DNA of 64,000 bases from Nageia nagi (taxonomy: Eukaryota > Pinophyta). The notes below the pieces were generated by a model, which was given only the letters and a program-made list of their open reading frames with translations, searched no databases and was not told the origin of the DNA. This document shows, piece by piece, positions 22,249 through 35,149 of this stretch. Every line of letters begins with the position of its first letter. Position 1 is the stretch's first letter. Position numbers and translations under genes: made by a program. Where the stretch lies: contig JBITNC010000001.1 of NCBI GenBank assembly GCA_050084985.1, positions 49,104,001 to 49,168,000 of the forward strand, in the 5' to 3' direction.

Positions 22249-25200
22249 TCCCATAAGGGAATTGTCATACCAAATTGGATCTTTAGATAGATCAAGCTCC
22301 ATTACAACACAACTACAATGTAGAACTTTTAAACTATAAGTACAATGGAAGTGAAAGTGAAAACATGAACTAAACAAACACCAAAAAAAGAGCTTATGAT
22401 TTTTTCAAAAAACATTATTCTTGTTTAATTTGGTGCAAGTTTTAAAATAAACACTTAAGATGATATGCAAGCACTATATGAAGATAGCATGATTTGAGAT
22501 AGCAATTTTTGTTTATTTGATCTAGTTTTTTCTTTATTAAATTAAACACTTATCTATTTAGTTTAGATATATTTTAATATAAATTTTTCATTCCAACACA
22601 ACCTTCTTTAAGTTTCTCTAAACATAATAATTCTAACCAAGCATTTATCAAGGAAAAGGCTCAATCTTCTAGGGGTGTAGATCATTTTGCAAGGGTACAT
22701 AAGTACCTATTTAGGAAGCTATCATGAATAGAGGGGGATATCACTTCAATTTTTATCTTTGAGTATGGATTAGGTCATGGTAATAATGTCCATGTGTCAT
22801 GGTAATAATGTCCATATGTCATAGTAACACCCTAGGATTGTGATGGACTTTAGTACAAAAAGAAAATATGAGATATAATTAACATGAAGTGCACACTACT
22901 CCCTAAATAATGGTGGCAATCTCTTCCCAAGTATGCTTTTTTTGATAATATTTTTCTTTTCAAATTGAATGAAGGAAAGAAATGATTTTATACATAATCA
23001 AAAAAGAGCAAACAAATTACCAACAAACAAATAAACCTTGATTCAATATATGAATTTTAATTCCAAAGTGAATTTCTTGTGTATGCAACAATACCCCCAT
23101 GAATGAATGCAATTTTTTTCTACTGCACAACTCAAAACAAGGCAATCCTAGGATGCACCAAACAATGAAATGATATGAACTACGTATGAAAATGAATTCA
23201 CATTCTTACCCAAATAAGAACATTCCCTCCTACTCTAAGTGTAAAGCCAAGTAGGTTACAAGTCCCTATCAAAATGAGAGATCTTTAAATAAACTAAAGC
23301 CAATCACCAAAAAAACTAAGCAAAAAATGAAAACAATAATGGATACACACCCTATCATTGGTGTAAACACATCCCCTACCAAGTTACACCACTATGTTTG
23401 GTTGTGAAGAGAAAAAAAACCACACCCTATTACAAATTTTGATTAAAAACTAAAAAATTAAAGTTTACTAGTCCTAGGTGTAGTTGGAATTGTGTCTTGA
23501 TTGAGTTTAGATTGAGAAAAATAGGTCTTTATTTCTAGGCATGTTTTGAACTGCATTTTATTTAAGTATTTTTTTAATTAAAATAGACCTTTTTTCAAGG
23601 GCATGACATGCTTGGGTTTAGTCTTAGGGCTCAAAATGTGCTAGTTTTGGGTGCCTAGGAGTTGGGCATGATGTGCTTGGGGGTTTGGGACCTAGGCATA
23701 GTGTGTCTAGATATTGGAATCTAGGGTGCAATGAACCTAATATTGGGTTCAATATACCTATGTTGAGGTGTATTATGAGATCTAAAATCAATCTAAAACA
23801 TTCTTACAACTTCTTGCCTTTATTTCTAGGTGCAATGCGACTATTGCCAAGGGTGATTTTGATCATGACTAGGAAAAAAATGGTTTATCAAAGCTCTAAA
23901 TTATAGATCCATTCTACCCTTCTCCTTAGTCTTTCCTGGTAAAACCTCACTCAAATTTTCTTATAAATTGGATAGGCTTTACTTAATTTTCCCACTTAGG
24001 TGGTGAAAAATAAGAAACACCAAAAATAAGCAAAGCTTGAAAATTGAAGGAAAAAGGTAAGGAAAACACCAAATTCAAAGGTTGTAGTTGGTTCATGTTA
24101 GGTTCACCATATAATGGTATCAAAATTCATGCTATATGTGGCTTAACTAGCATACACAAGTCAAATACACATATAAACTTCAAATTACATAACTCTGCTT
24201 TACTTAATGAGCATTAGTTAGCAATCTTGATAAAGGTATGTTTAAATATTTGAATATTAAGCTAAAAGTTTTTAAGAACCTTAAGAAACCCTAAATACAT
24301 CTAAGTGAGAAGGAGGACCTCCAAACCTAGGTCCTTTAAGACACCTAGGTGAGCATTAAGTGAGTCTCCTCAATTCAAATGGCATGTGAGCCTCCAAGCC
24401 ATCATTTCATTGAGAACAAACAAATTATGTATGCCTATTATGAAAATGCTTTAGTGTATATGCTCTTTGGACAAATTCAATGATGGATTCAAACTATTGA
24501 AGCAACCTTTACATGTTTGGATGGATAAAAATAATATTTAAGACTTTAAACTTTGAAAACCTTAAAATGCTTTAAATGCAAAGATCCTTGAATCAATTAG
24601 ATTCAAGGATACCCATAATATCTAGTGAGTTTTCAAAATGTATGTTTAATTTATTATGGATTCAAATAATAATTCTAATGGTATAAATGCAAGATATCAT
24701 GATTTTAACTTAAACATCATAATACATGCACATAATTTGGTGGAGGATATAAGAGGTAGGTCTTCCCAATCTTCTCCATGATTGTATTCCCTTCAAACCT
24801 TAAAAAAAACCTTGAATACATGCAATACATACAATAATACAACAATTCAACCATAGAAAGTACATAGAGATGTTACCTCATGAATGTGAACTCAAGCTTT
24901 TATGAACTTGATGGAGATTTATGGTGAAAACTTTGAATCCTTTAAAAACTTTTCTTAAACCCTAGTAATGATCTCAGAGCAATAATGTGAGAGAAAAAAT
25001 CATAAGAGAGTATGTGAGAGAATGAATTAGGAGTGCATTTTCTAATTTCACATTGAGTTATATACTTCTTGAGTGAACTTAAGTAATTTGGGCTAGATAC
25101 CCACTTTTTCTCATATTTGTGTTTTAAGTTACCTTTTGCTCTAATTTGGTATTTTAACTTTGCAAAATAAACATTAAGAGTAAATAAAACAATGAGTTAC

Positions 25201-27064
25201 AACATGTCAATATCATAAAAATAAATCTACTCAAACTTGTTACTTTTTAGTGTGTACAGGGTATAAACAATCTAGTAACCCTTAATGTAAAATGGTGTAA
25301 TGGGGAAAATATTCAATCATTTTTAAATATCAAGGATATATAATTTGCAAATATTAATACCATCATACTATTTAAAGGGTATGAGAATTAATTGTTGAAA
25401 ATCAATAAGCCCTTCCTAGCTATCTTAATAAAATAATGGTTAGCTAGTATGGTTTGATATGAATATCCATATAAAAATAATAACATCTTAAACTAATTTA
25501 AATACAATAAAGTATAATGAAAATTAGATTATTAGAGATAATAAAAAAATGTTAAACCTCAAGTTTGACATCATTTAAATCTTCAATTGAATAATAACTT
25601 CAAAAGGTTTAATCTTCTTTATAGAGTATTAGCCCCTTAAAAATTCTAGGTATAGTGGCTCCATTCCAATATTCATATATTATTTAATAGCATGAGTAAA
25701 TAATATAAATATTAAATAGTTAAATCTCAAAATTTAAATGTCTAATTATGCATTGAGTTATCACTATTAATTTTAACTAAAACAAAAATATGACTTACCC
25801 AGTTTCTCATTTGAACTTGGAAGTCTTACCTCTCTCTCTTACATTTGAATCATAAGTTTTTTGAGGTAGACATTGATGGCTATAAGGTCTTCTAATGTAT
25901 TTAAATATTTTCATACTGGAAGGCCATTAAAGTCTCAAGAAAAGGGTGACTATGCAAAGTAACTTGTTAACTAAATGTGAACTCTTTTAAACCCAATGTG
26001 GGTATTGTATTAGGATTACACCCTTGTTTCCATGTCACATGATATAGGCATTATTCGATATACCTTACTATCTCCACATCACATCTCACATGTATAGAAA
26101 TTGTATACCTCTTTTTGTGCATTACACTCTTAGACATGTGGGGTACTCTTGTAGCTAGTTTTAGGTTGGTTTTTTGCTAGTAGGGCATCTTTACCTCTCT
26201 ATCATGGAGATCCTTGGATGAGATTATAATCCCCATATAGCTGCACACCTTCACCATTTTAACTTGGGAACTTGACATCTTTCCCAAAATCCTTGCATGA
26301 TATTTTTAGTGCACAATGTATGAGTTTGGGACTATTGTGAAGTCCCCTTCTTGGTATTGGAATTTCTAGGAGGAGGATCAATCCATCTTGCCATTCCTTT
26401 ATCTTTCCAAAGCCCTTGCATTTGTGTTTTTGATGTTTTATTAGTCAAATTATAGTGACAAATATTTGGACATCCCTAACATGAGATCCTAAGTCCCTAA
26501 AGAGTTCTTCCATGGTAATTCCTTATTTTCTATATAAATCCAAATATTTCCTATATCATTACCATTTTTGTGAAAACATCATAATGTGGTATTTATGAAA
26601 TAATTCATTCTCCCTCCAATGTATTTGTTCCCTATGTATTTTTTGATCGTTGTAGTCCCTAGAATAACATCATGATGAGGCATTTTGAAAACTATCCATA
26701 CTTCCATCAATGTATATATTTTGCATATCCATTAGATCATTACATTCAATGATGATGCATTCACAAAGGCATTTTATCCCAACCAACCACCACTCCTTTA
26801 TTGTATCTATTTACTAGTATTGTGAACATGCACTCCATGAAGATACATCCCTTGGTGGGTCTTACATGGGCTCTTTTTTGTTCTACTCCACCCCCCATAA
26901 ATACTTAAATGCATCTATTTTAGAATATCTTGTAGTTGATGTTGGCCTCCCCATGTGTCTACAACTACCTTCTTTTTTAGAAAAATGCTTCCCTCCAAAT
27001 ACATCATGATCACCCATGACCCCAATCATCTCCTTAAACTACAAAAAATTACCACTAAATCCAT
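22249..27064. other. no gene seen; probable E1 leader/5' LTR and decayed sequence
   Basis: About 4.8 kb of AT-rich sequence. E1's 5' LTR and primer site should begin in this interval, but no repeat partner left of 7320 could be matched by eye. A short tandem (CATGGTAATAATGTC, twice near 22780) and a CTAGG-rich patch (23640-23740) are the only textures noted. The 77-codon frame at 23673 has no motif. Confidence 0.4.
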
Positions 27065-27331
27065 TATCAAAGTACTTGATGAGAAATAATTGCTGTATTG
27101 TTCTAATTATTTCACAAATGAGAAAATACATATATAGTTCTAGAATATATCTAGAAGATTCTCAAGACTAACAAATACAACTTGGAACCAACTAAGGCAC
27201 ACTATATGTAGCACTTTTGATCACTTCAAGACAAATAGTTTGCTACAACAAATCATATTCTAATTACTAGACTTAGGAAATACTGGGACAAGGACTTAGG
27301 AAAAATACTCAAAAGCTCAATATTCCAACAT
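27065..27331 (-). repeat. LTR-like end with polypurine tract
   Basis: The minus strand reads AAAGGGGGAGAA and then TGTTGGAATATTGAG, the classic plant polypurine tract plus TGTTGG LTR start. The outer limit (near a TCTCATCA end) is a guess, and no second LTR copy was found to the right. The solo LTR at 12516-12979 also begins TGTTGGAAT, but the rest does not match. Confidence 0.45.
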
Positions 27332-28016
27332 TCTCCCCCTTTATGCTAAGAAACTTTTTCATGAGTTCATAAGCATCACAAAGTTGGAAGAAACACAATT
27401 GTTTGCATTTCCTCCAATCTTGAATCAAGAAATTAAAATATGCAAAAATATGATAAGGGCACTCCTTCCACTTTTTGAGTGGGATATCTTCCATTATGGT
27501 TGTAGCTTCTTCATAATACAAATTCCTGAGTGCCTTCTTATGACGATTAACTCCCCATTCATAAAAATTCTTTCTAATTATGGTATTCAACCACTCTCTC
27601 TTTTCTTCTTTATGGTCTTTGAACCATGCTTTCAAGTCATCCTTTTTTACATCATAGCATACACTACATGAGTATGTGTTAATCATATCACAATGATAAT
27701 TAAACCAAATAACTCTCTCAAAAATTTCAACAATGAAATTCAAAATACAAATGGATATGAAATGTCCTATTATAGATGCAACCTCACACATTTTTTCACT
27801 CAACACATCACACCTTACCAAGGCTTTACATTTATTATTTGGATCCATATGATCCAATTTTTCAATCTCCATCATTTTCTTCATTACAAGAAGACTTTTC
27901 TCCAATGTTGCTTCCATGAAACCATCTTCATCTTCCTCAAACATAAGAGGAATCTCAAACCTATTTTCAAAACACTTAAAACAAATCATTAGTATCACAA
28001 AGAATATATCTATCAC
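27309..28016 (-). CDS. unidentified 235-residue open frame
   Basis: The longest open frame in the window. The product is charged and cysteine-containing, with an acidic N-terminal part (MFEEDEDGFMEATLEKS), a Lys/Trp-rich middle (WFKDHKEEKREW) and a C-terminus, LMKKFLSIKGENVGI, that is read straight through the polypurine tract and into the LTR-like sequence. I recognise no domain. The reading-through of the tract implies it is the 3' end of an element-encoded protein. The Met start is only the first in an open frame: the acidic coding-like sequence continues upstream (28017-28680) past stops. Antisense frames over it are shadows. Confidence 0.45.
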   Translation of the reverse strand: MIDIFFVILMICFKCFENRFEIPLMFEEDEDGFMEATLEKSLLVMKKMMEIEKLDHMDPNNKCKALVRCDVLSEKMCEVASIIGHFISICILNFIVEIFERVIWFNYHCDMINTYSCSVCYDVKKDDLKAWFKDHKEEKREWLNTIIRKNFYEWGVNRHKKALRNLYYEEATTIMEDIPLKKWKECPYHIFAYFNFLIQDWRKCKQLCFFQLCDAYELMKKFLSIKGENVGILSF

Positions 28017-28680
28017 TTCTAATGGTGATTTTTTTTCCTTATTCTATCTCATTTGATTTCTCATCCTCCATCTCCCAAATGATATAATCATGTGTGCTCT
28101 TTTCTTCACACACCATATAATGATCTTCAAACATGGAGCTTATAGCCTCCATTTCATCATTATCAATGGTATATTTTGGATCATCATCCCATATTGTCTT
28201 TATATGACATCATCATGTGCCTCATTCATTAAGCACTCTTCATTTTTATCCAATACATGTGAGTGGTCTTCATCATAAGGGAGCCAACAATGCTCCTAGT
28301 TGTCAACATAACACCCTTCCATGAGAGTTTGTTCTTCTTCTTCATAATTTTTCTATGATCCATTTTCATATGTCTCTTCCATGAAACTTTCTTCATCACA
28401 TGTATTCTCCATGATGCATTTTTCATCATATGTATTCTCCATGAGATATTCATCCTCCTTTTTATGAATGTGAATATCATTACAACATTCCATTCCCATA
28501 ATAGGTTCACCATTAATCTCTTGCATGTGAGTATCACAACCTTTTAAACAATGTTCTTCAACATCCTCCTCTTCAAGAATGGATTCTTCATCATCTTCCT
28601 TTTCAAGTAAGAACTCATCATCATTTTCTTCTCTCTTATCTTCAAGAAGAAAATCTTAAATATTTAAATGAGGAAACAAA
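28017..28680 (-). pseudogene. acidic repeat region upstream of unidentified frame
   Basis: The minus frame is Glu/Asp-rich with short repeats of the type YDEKCIMENT, MEETYEN and EEEDVEEH. On the plus strand this appears as recurring CATCATATGTATTCTCCATGA units near 28390-28450. Broken by stops. Probably the decayed N-terminal half of the protein at 27309-28016. Confidence 0.4.
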
Positions 28681-28741
28681 TTTAATATATCAAATAAAAA
28701 AACATAAATTTTTTTTCATCCAAGGACCTCCATCACTGTTG

Positions 28742-28772
28742 AAGTAAAAGTAATTAAATATTACTTTTACTT
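28742..28772. repeat. perfect 12-bp inverted repeat
   Basis: AAGTAAAAGTAA (28742-28753), a 7-base loop, then TTACTTTTACTT (28761-28772). It can fold as a hairpin on either strand. It could be the remnant of a MITE or a terminator-like foldback; no target duplication was confirmed. Confidence 0.7.
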
Positions 28773-30731
28773 GTGGCTAAATTTTTTTGATCGGATAGAA
28801 TTCTCATTTTTTTATGAAGGATTAATAAACCTTACAATATTCCACCTACAAATATTAATATTCCTCTTTGAAATATATTTATTTGTACCTTTTTTTCAAT
28901 ATGAAGGCTTCATAAAACATACTAGTTGAATTTGATCTCTCATGTAGATCCACTATCTTCTTCTCAATCTCTTCAATTTTGTAGGAAGTTCTTAATGGGT
29001 GTGGGTATCTTCTTTTCCACACCAATATTTGCAATGAACATCATATCTTCAATAGGAAAAAAATATATATGCTTTTGTTTCCTTCAATTCAACTACTTTG
29101 GATGCTCCTCGACTTGGGTATTCACCTTAGTACCTTGTTTCCACACAATGTGTCCATGGTTGATTTAGATGACTATATGATTAAACAAGTTTTCTTATCA
29201 GTATTATTGATGCTAATTCATAAAATAAAACAAAGATAAAAAATTATCCTTATATATGGATTCCTACTCCTCATGCAGGTGGTCTTTTTCTTTAACTCAT
29301 AGATCCAAGAAAGCTTAATTCACCTGCATGAATACTAGATCTTCTAGCTATTTATGCTATTCTCCACTTGTCTCATGAACATGTCACTAAAAATATGAAT
29401 CTAAACACTCCTCTTCATTTATGGCTTATATCTTCTACCATATAGTATCATCTTCTACTATGCTTCTAACATCACATTGGATGATCTCTTCTTTGTGGAT
29501 GGCTCTATGTGCTTATATCTAACAATAAAAGCATGTACCTTTTATTAGCTTCAACCCACCTCATTTCCTCTTCAAAAGTGATGCTAAGAATGTAATTCTA
29601 TGAATTATGGTGCACCTCATTATGATGGTCACTCCCTATGTTGGAATAGGTCTAATCCATTATTGCATGCTCTTTATGATGAGTAGGTTATGTATCTCTT
29701 CTGTAAGAGATGGATTTGTATTATAAATACAACTCCTCATGCACACATCAGTAGTTATGATGAAACCTTATGCAATCCATATATATCTTCAATCAATGCT
29801 TCTCTTCATAACCAATTCCTCTAATGGACATTTGAGTAGGATGCGTAATCACATGGATCAAGCTTCCTCTCAGCTTGAGTTATAAGCACTTCTAAAATAT
29901 GTAGATCCATGCAAGCCTCTTATTGATGCACCTCATGCAAGCTTCTCCTTCCTTTATTGTGTAAGGATACAATTTTTATGGTCACCTCCTTCCTTGATCT
30001 ATGCAACTCTTATTATAAGCAAACCCAATAGTGTATTCTTAACATTGTAGTACATGTTGCCTTCCTTACATGGAGCTATCCACAGCACTCCACACTCAAC
30101 TCCTAGTATTATTTTTCATAGATGACTCTCCACTCAACAACACACTACTACATTTTAGTCATTTTGTGTCATTTAATGCATCAAAAATTGCTCTTTGATG
30201 CTATGATGCTTTAAGCATTAGGGATTCCAAATCTACATCAAAACTCTTTTTTTTTCACATGTTGATGCCTTTATTGGCACATTACATGATGCAGGGGTTG
30301 GCATATTTTTCATTGTATTTTTTGATGTTTTACTTAATGCATTACTTGACTCTTTAGTTGATGTTTAATCATGTAAATCTTGATGTTTTGAATGACCCAT
30401 TCTCATAATATACATTTACTATGCAGTATCATTACATAGAATTGATGAAGAATATCTCATGTCCATCCTATGGAAATATTAAATTGACCACCATAGGAAT
30501 GTATATACATTTTTAGATTTTGAATGATTACATATATATGGATTAATTGATTGAACATATTAAACATGAAAATACATGTAATATATTAATGAGTAATTAA
30601 TTAGAGGTAATTTACAAATTAAAAAATATTCAAAAAAATTCTATAATTCAAATTCATATGCAATTCAACCTCAAACCACTAAAGATATCAATACATATAA
30701 TGTTTAATTACTCAAATGTACATGTAATATT
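28773..30731. other. no gene seen
   Basis: AT-rich sequence with recurring CTCATGCA/CCTCATG words near 29270-29950 but no open frame with motifs. The left terminus of the En/Spm element should be here. Candidate CACTA words (about 29385 and 30676) have no matching TAGTG partner, so no boundary is called. Confidence 0.4.
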
Positions 30732-31203
30732 TTAATCACCATTGTTATCATTTTCATCAAGAAGACGTACAACATATTTCCCTCTTGGACCATAATCAAT
30801 TACAAACAACATCTTTTCATCTATTACATCTAGACAAAAAAATATTTGACTACAATGTTGCGATAAAACATATGGCTCCTTTTCTTAGGTAAATATTGCA
30901 TAGAGTTGATTGCATAATAACCACTAGGTATGTCATGCAATATTGATATTCTATTTACAAATCCTTCAAACCATTTACAGTTGAATACTACACATTTGAA
31001 TGATCTAAAATTTAATTGTATGATTTCTTGAATTTTGCCAACATATTGTATTTTTCCTTCTATCAAGTTTGTATTTTTTGTACTTGCATGACTTGCTTGA
31101 TCAAAATCAACCATCACTCTACCATTAAAAGTCATTCTATTAATATTTTCTTTTCAATTATGATGTGTTGATCGTATGCCCTCATTGTAGGAGAAGATAA
31201 CAC
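30732..31203 (-). pseudogene. En/Spm exon: DUF4216 domain
   Basis: Starts after a TTTGTAG acceptor and runs to a TAA at 30732-30734. It reads YVGKIQEIIQLNFRSFKCVVFNCKWFEG and later YLPKKRSHMFYRNIVVKYFF, following DUF4216's 'Y.G.L.EI+.L.Y.....V+FKC.W+.......F..A....QVFY+' pattern. The C-terminal tail is acidic (DENDNNGD). One stop near the first third and one after KYFFV mark decay. Confidence 0.75.
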
Positions 31204-31312
31204 CTACAAACATTTTTATGTAAATGTTATATTGGTGCAAGTATTATATCTATTTAATAATATTGATATTAAAAAAAATTAAACTTAAGTCTGTAAGAAT
31301 TAATGAATAGTT

Positions 31313-31490
31313 ACCTCATAATTACATTCGTCAGTTATATTTAAAGCATCTTCATAGGTTTTTTCTTTTGCACCTTTAGCTAATTTCTCCTCAATTGCTT
31401 TTTTTATCCATCATCTTGGACACTCTTTTGGCCAATTTTCATCTCTTAAATGTGGAGGTATAGGTGTACTCCTTGGATGTTCATTGCAGA
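31313..31490 (-). pseudogene. En/Spm exon between DUF4218 and DUF4216
   Basis: The minus frame FCNEHPRSTPIPPHLRDENW...IKKAIEEKLAKGAKEKTYEDALNITDECNYE ends at a GTAACT donor. It links the DUF4218 and DUF4216 exons in the expected order. Short and without a catalytic role that I know. Confidence 0.5.
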
Positions 31491-31849
31491 ACAAAATACA
31501 TTATGCTGGAATTACACTTCTTTAACTTTCATACATTTCAATCCATTATTTAAAACACTCCATATTCAGCATGATAAAATGGTTTATAGATTCATATACA
31601 TCAAGATCTATAATCTTTTTGAATACATAAAATGAACTTGTTAGTAATTATTGATTAAATTAAATCAAAATTGCATGTACATAGTACTTATTATAAATTA
31701 CTATTATTTAAAATGTAATTAGTACCTTTATTAAGATCATATGATCTCCTATTTGTTTCTAAAACCTCCCCTTCTAATTTATCATTATCTTTATCTGGTT
31801 ATAACCATATCATTGGAGCTAAATCATGAATTTGAGATAGAAACTCACT

Positions 31850-32660
31850 TACATAAAAAAAGATTGTTGCACAATATATCCCTCACACATAGATCCTTCT
31901 AGTCTTGAATTTTTTCTAACAAATCCTTTAAGTACTTTCAATTTTTTTTTTAAAAAAACATGCTTCTAGTACTTATAACACTTGCTATTTCAATATCATC
32001 TACTAGGTGGATCAATAGATGAACTTGTATATCCATGAAAGCAACAAGCATTTCTTTTTCAAATTTATAGATAATTTGCATAATTTCTCTTCACCATATT
32101 GGGATTTCATTGACATGTATTTCTTTTAAATTCAACCATATAGTTATGAAAATATAATTAATTTCATAATATGTATTTAAATTATATTGAAATATACAAA
32201 ACAACAATAAATGCACTATATATTTTCATAGAACACTATCATAAATATCATGAAAAATCTTAAAAATAATGATAGTTGACCAATTTCGTATCTTAAATCA
32301 GCAGGTAAAGTTGTACATCCATAAATTGCAAGTGAAAAAATAATCTATAACAAATTATATTAATCAAATATAGATGAATAAAATATATTTAAATACAAAT
32401 GTATTTAAGGTTTTTGATATGTATATAATACAAGAATACCTTGAATAAGTTGTGATAATCGTGAGAATTCAATCATGTCATTTTTCCATCAATTGTGAAT
32501 GCTTTTCTTAGAGATGATGCATATCCCATTGGTATTTTAATGGCTCTAACAAGATTGTGTAGAATGTTCACTTCATCTTTGCTCATAAGCCATGAGGCTA
32601 GAATAGGTGTATTTGTTGTTCCATTTGCATTTTTTGTTACCCAAAAGGTACATTTTATTT
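31850..32660 (-). pseudogene. En/Spm exons: TNP2 end and DUF4218
   Basis: 32650-32470 reads ILASWLMSKDEVNILHNLVRAIKIPMGYASSL then a GKMT...SHDYHNLF segment, the 'GLKSHDCH' junction between TNP2 and DUF4218. After an intron, IIFSLAIYGCTTLPADLRYEIGQL (about 32345-32270) and, after another, YKFEKEMLVAFMDIQVHLLIHLVDDIEIASVISTR (32090-31970) and LKGFVRKNSRLEGSMCEGYIVQ (about 31935-31865). These are the 'D.....HLLIHL..E' and 'K..VRN.A.PEGSIAEGY' motifs of DUF4218. Exon order and strand agree throughout. Confidence 0.8.
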
Positions 32661-34054
32661 TGGTATCCTTTAATTCATATATTAGTTGAATATTGTTTGA
32701 TTCTTTTCTTGTATACTAGTATAAAGAAGATGAAACATTCTTTACAATATGCATATGATCTAATAAATGTGTCACTAGTAAATCCTTATAGTATTCCAAA
32801 TTATAAAATATGGATAAATAGTTCATACCTAAAAACATATGCAATTGAATTAATGACATGTTAAAAAGAATGTTTGATATAGTATTGTATTAAATTTTAC
32901 CTTGAGGTAAGTCATATTTTTAAATAATAACATCCTCTAGGTCTTCAACAATACCTTCCTTAATGGCTTTTATCTAACAATTTTCTTCACTTTCTTGGTA
33001 CTTTTTCAACCAATCCTTAGGAGATGCATATTTGATAGTTTTGGTGTGATAAATTTGACCATCAAACTATGATTTTATATTTCAAAACTCATGATTAATG
33101 GTAAATATTTTCTATGGCCAAGGTATTCCATATTCTACAAGTATTTTGAATATCTTACTATGAGATTTTCTACACACTGTGGACAAGCATGATAACCTTT
33201 TGTATGCAAGCTTTAAATACATTTTTATTAGATAATAGTTACTATATATAATTTTAGAAAATTAAATTTTTTAATATAAATGTAAATGTAATAGAAATTA
33301 TATATACATACCTAAACAAACACTAAGACCTATATAATCATGTATAGTCCAACATAGTATGCCATACAATGTGAATGATCTTTGTTAGATGGGTCTATTT
33401 ATGTTAATAATATTTTGAATTCCATTCCATAATTGCATTAGTTTATCAATTAATGGTTCAAGGTATATATCCATATTTTTCACTTGATTTGGTCTGGGAA
33501 CTAAAAGAGCTAGCATTAAATATTCCTTTTTCAAGGACATACATGGAATTATGTTATAATTGACTATAACAATAGGCCACATTGAATAATTAGATGATTG
33601 TATAAAATGTGAATTGACACCATCAATTGCTAAACCCAACCTGATACTTCTAGGTTCATATTGAAATTTATTAGGCCACATATTTTCTATATGTTTCATT
33701 GCTCTAGAATCTTCAAGAATGAGTAATACACTATCTTCACTTCTATTTTTTACATGCCATTCTATATACTATGCAAGTGAATCACACTTATATATTCTAA
33801 TGAATCTCTTGATAATTGTAAGATGGCGAACAACCTTCAAAGGAACATTTTTTTCTATAGTTCTTGGATGATATCTATTTGTACCACACTTTGGACATAC
33901 ATTCAATTTTTCATATTTTCATTTATATTATATGTAATCATTAACACAAGCATGGTATGAAACACATGGTACCCCTATATCCTTGAAAAATGTTTTGTGC
34001 TTTTCTACATGAAGAAGGGATGACATTGTCACTTGGAAGCAATTTTTCAAATAG

Positions 34055-34440
34055 TAACCTATAATACTAATAAAACCATAAAATTATTATGTATATAATA
34101 AATAAAGTTTGAAAAATGTGTAATATATTTACAAAAATAAAAAAATTGTAATAAATAAATACATACTTTAGAAGATCATTAACACTTTTATCTGACCATC
34201 CATTTTTGGCCTTTATATTTATGACATTACCACTTGGAAGCATTTTTTCATTTAGTAACCTATAATACAAATAAAACCATAAAATTATTATGTATATAAT
34301 AAACAAAGTTTGAAAAATATTCAATAAATTTACAAAAATGAAAAAAATTATAAAACTAAATACATACTTCAGAATATCATTGACACTTGTATATGACCAT
34401 CCATTTTTGGCCTTTATATTCATGATAAGTAGGAGCACTT
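34055..34440 (-). repeat. 201-bp tandem duplication of an En/Spm exon plus intron
   Basis: TAACCTATAATAC starts at 34055 and again at 34256. Each copy contains the exon coding NIKAKNGWS..SVND.LK and the adjoining AT-rich intron. Both exon copies keep their splice-site surroundings. In a normal TNP2 protein this segment occurs once. Confidence 0.85.
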
Positions 34441-35149
34441 ACAACTTGGAAATAGATGCTCCATTGTATAAAGGTGTTTTGGTAGCAACATACATGTTAT
34501 AATTTTCTAAATCACCTCCTCTTCCATCATCATGTTTATTAGGATTATCATTCATGTCTACATTTGTATCATCTTCATGTGTATAGATTGATTGAAATAA
34601 ATCATGCATTGTATTTTGCTATTGATCATGAGCATTATAATGTCTTTCATCATTTTCACTATCTAAATTCATGATTTGAATAGGAGCCATGGGATTTGGA
34701 TTTGTAATGAATTCTACTATGCATCCCTACTTAATGTATTCTTTAATTGCTTCCTTTATTTCTAATGAATATTTTTTTGATGTAAGGTTGGCCTATAAGA
34801 TACTGTATTTGACTCATCTTGTGTACCTATTGTAGTATGATGTGCCTATGAAATATGTTATTACAAATAATTAATATAATTAAAAAAAATAACTTTAACA
34901 AGTATTTGTAATATCCAATAAGTATATGTTAATAACTTTAACAAGTACATAAGTTTAAGTAAAAATTGCACAAATAACATGAGTTTAAGTAAATATATCA
35001 ATAATTCCAACAATTATGTTCTTTAATAAATAACATCCCTTAAGGATCTTGAACAAAATAGCAAATAACATAGTCTAAAGTCATAACTACATGCCTAGCA
35101 CTACAAATATTACTCAATTTCTACTATAATCTCCTTTTTCTTTACACTT

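Larger units (their letters stand above)
30732..34700 (-). pseudogene. En/Spm (CACTA) TNP2-type transposase gene, split by introns
   Basis: Minus strand, N- to C-terminus. The start region (34700-34440) carries KTPLYNGASISKL, followed by the NIKAKNGWS exon. Next comes a zinc-like CPKCGTNRYHPRTIEKNVPLK segment (about 33900-33840), the TNP2 core RSIRLGLAIDGVNSHF, SNYSMWPIVIVNYNIIP and YLMLALLVPRPNQVKNMDIYL (33699-33385), the DUF4218 part (about 32650-31860) and DUF4216 (31203-30732). GT/AG-bounded AT-rich introns separate the pieces. A few in-frame stops exist, but long parts are intact, so decay is much lighter than in the retroelements. It would cut and paste elements ending in CACTA; no termini were found. 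Confidence 0.85.

Noticed and set aside
24100-24130. ATGGTATCAAAATTC as an initiator-Met primer site of a plus-strand element
   Set aside because: No LTR end precedes it and no plus-strand coding follows.
6231-27040. LTRs of E1
   Set aside because: Expected on both sides of 7320-22248, but no convincing direct-repeat pair was found by eye; a self-alignment would be needed.
27384-28278. Plus-strand frames 27384-27671, 27693-27992 and 28090-28278
   Set aside because: Antisense to the long minus-strand frame and its acidic upstream region; no motifs of their own.
29380-30690. CACTA words (about 29385 and 30676) as the left terminus of the En/Spm element
   Set aside because: No paired TAGTG end, inverted repeat or 3-bp duplication could be matched.
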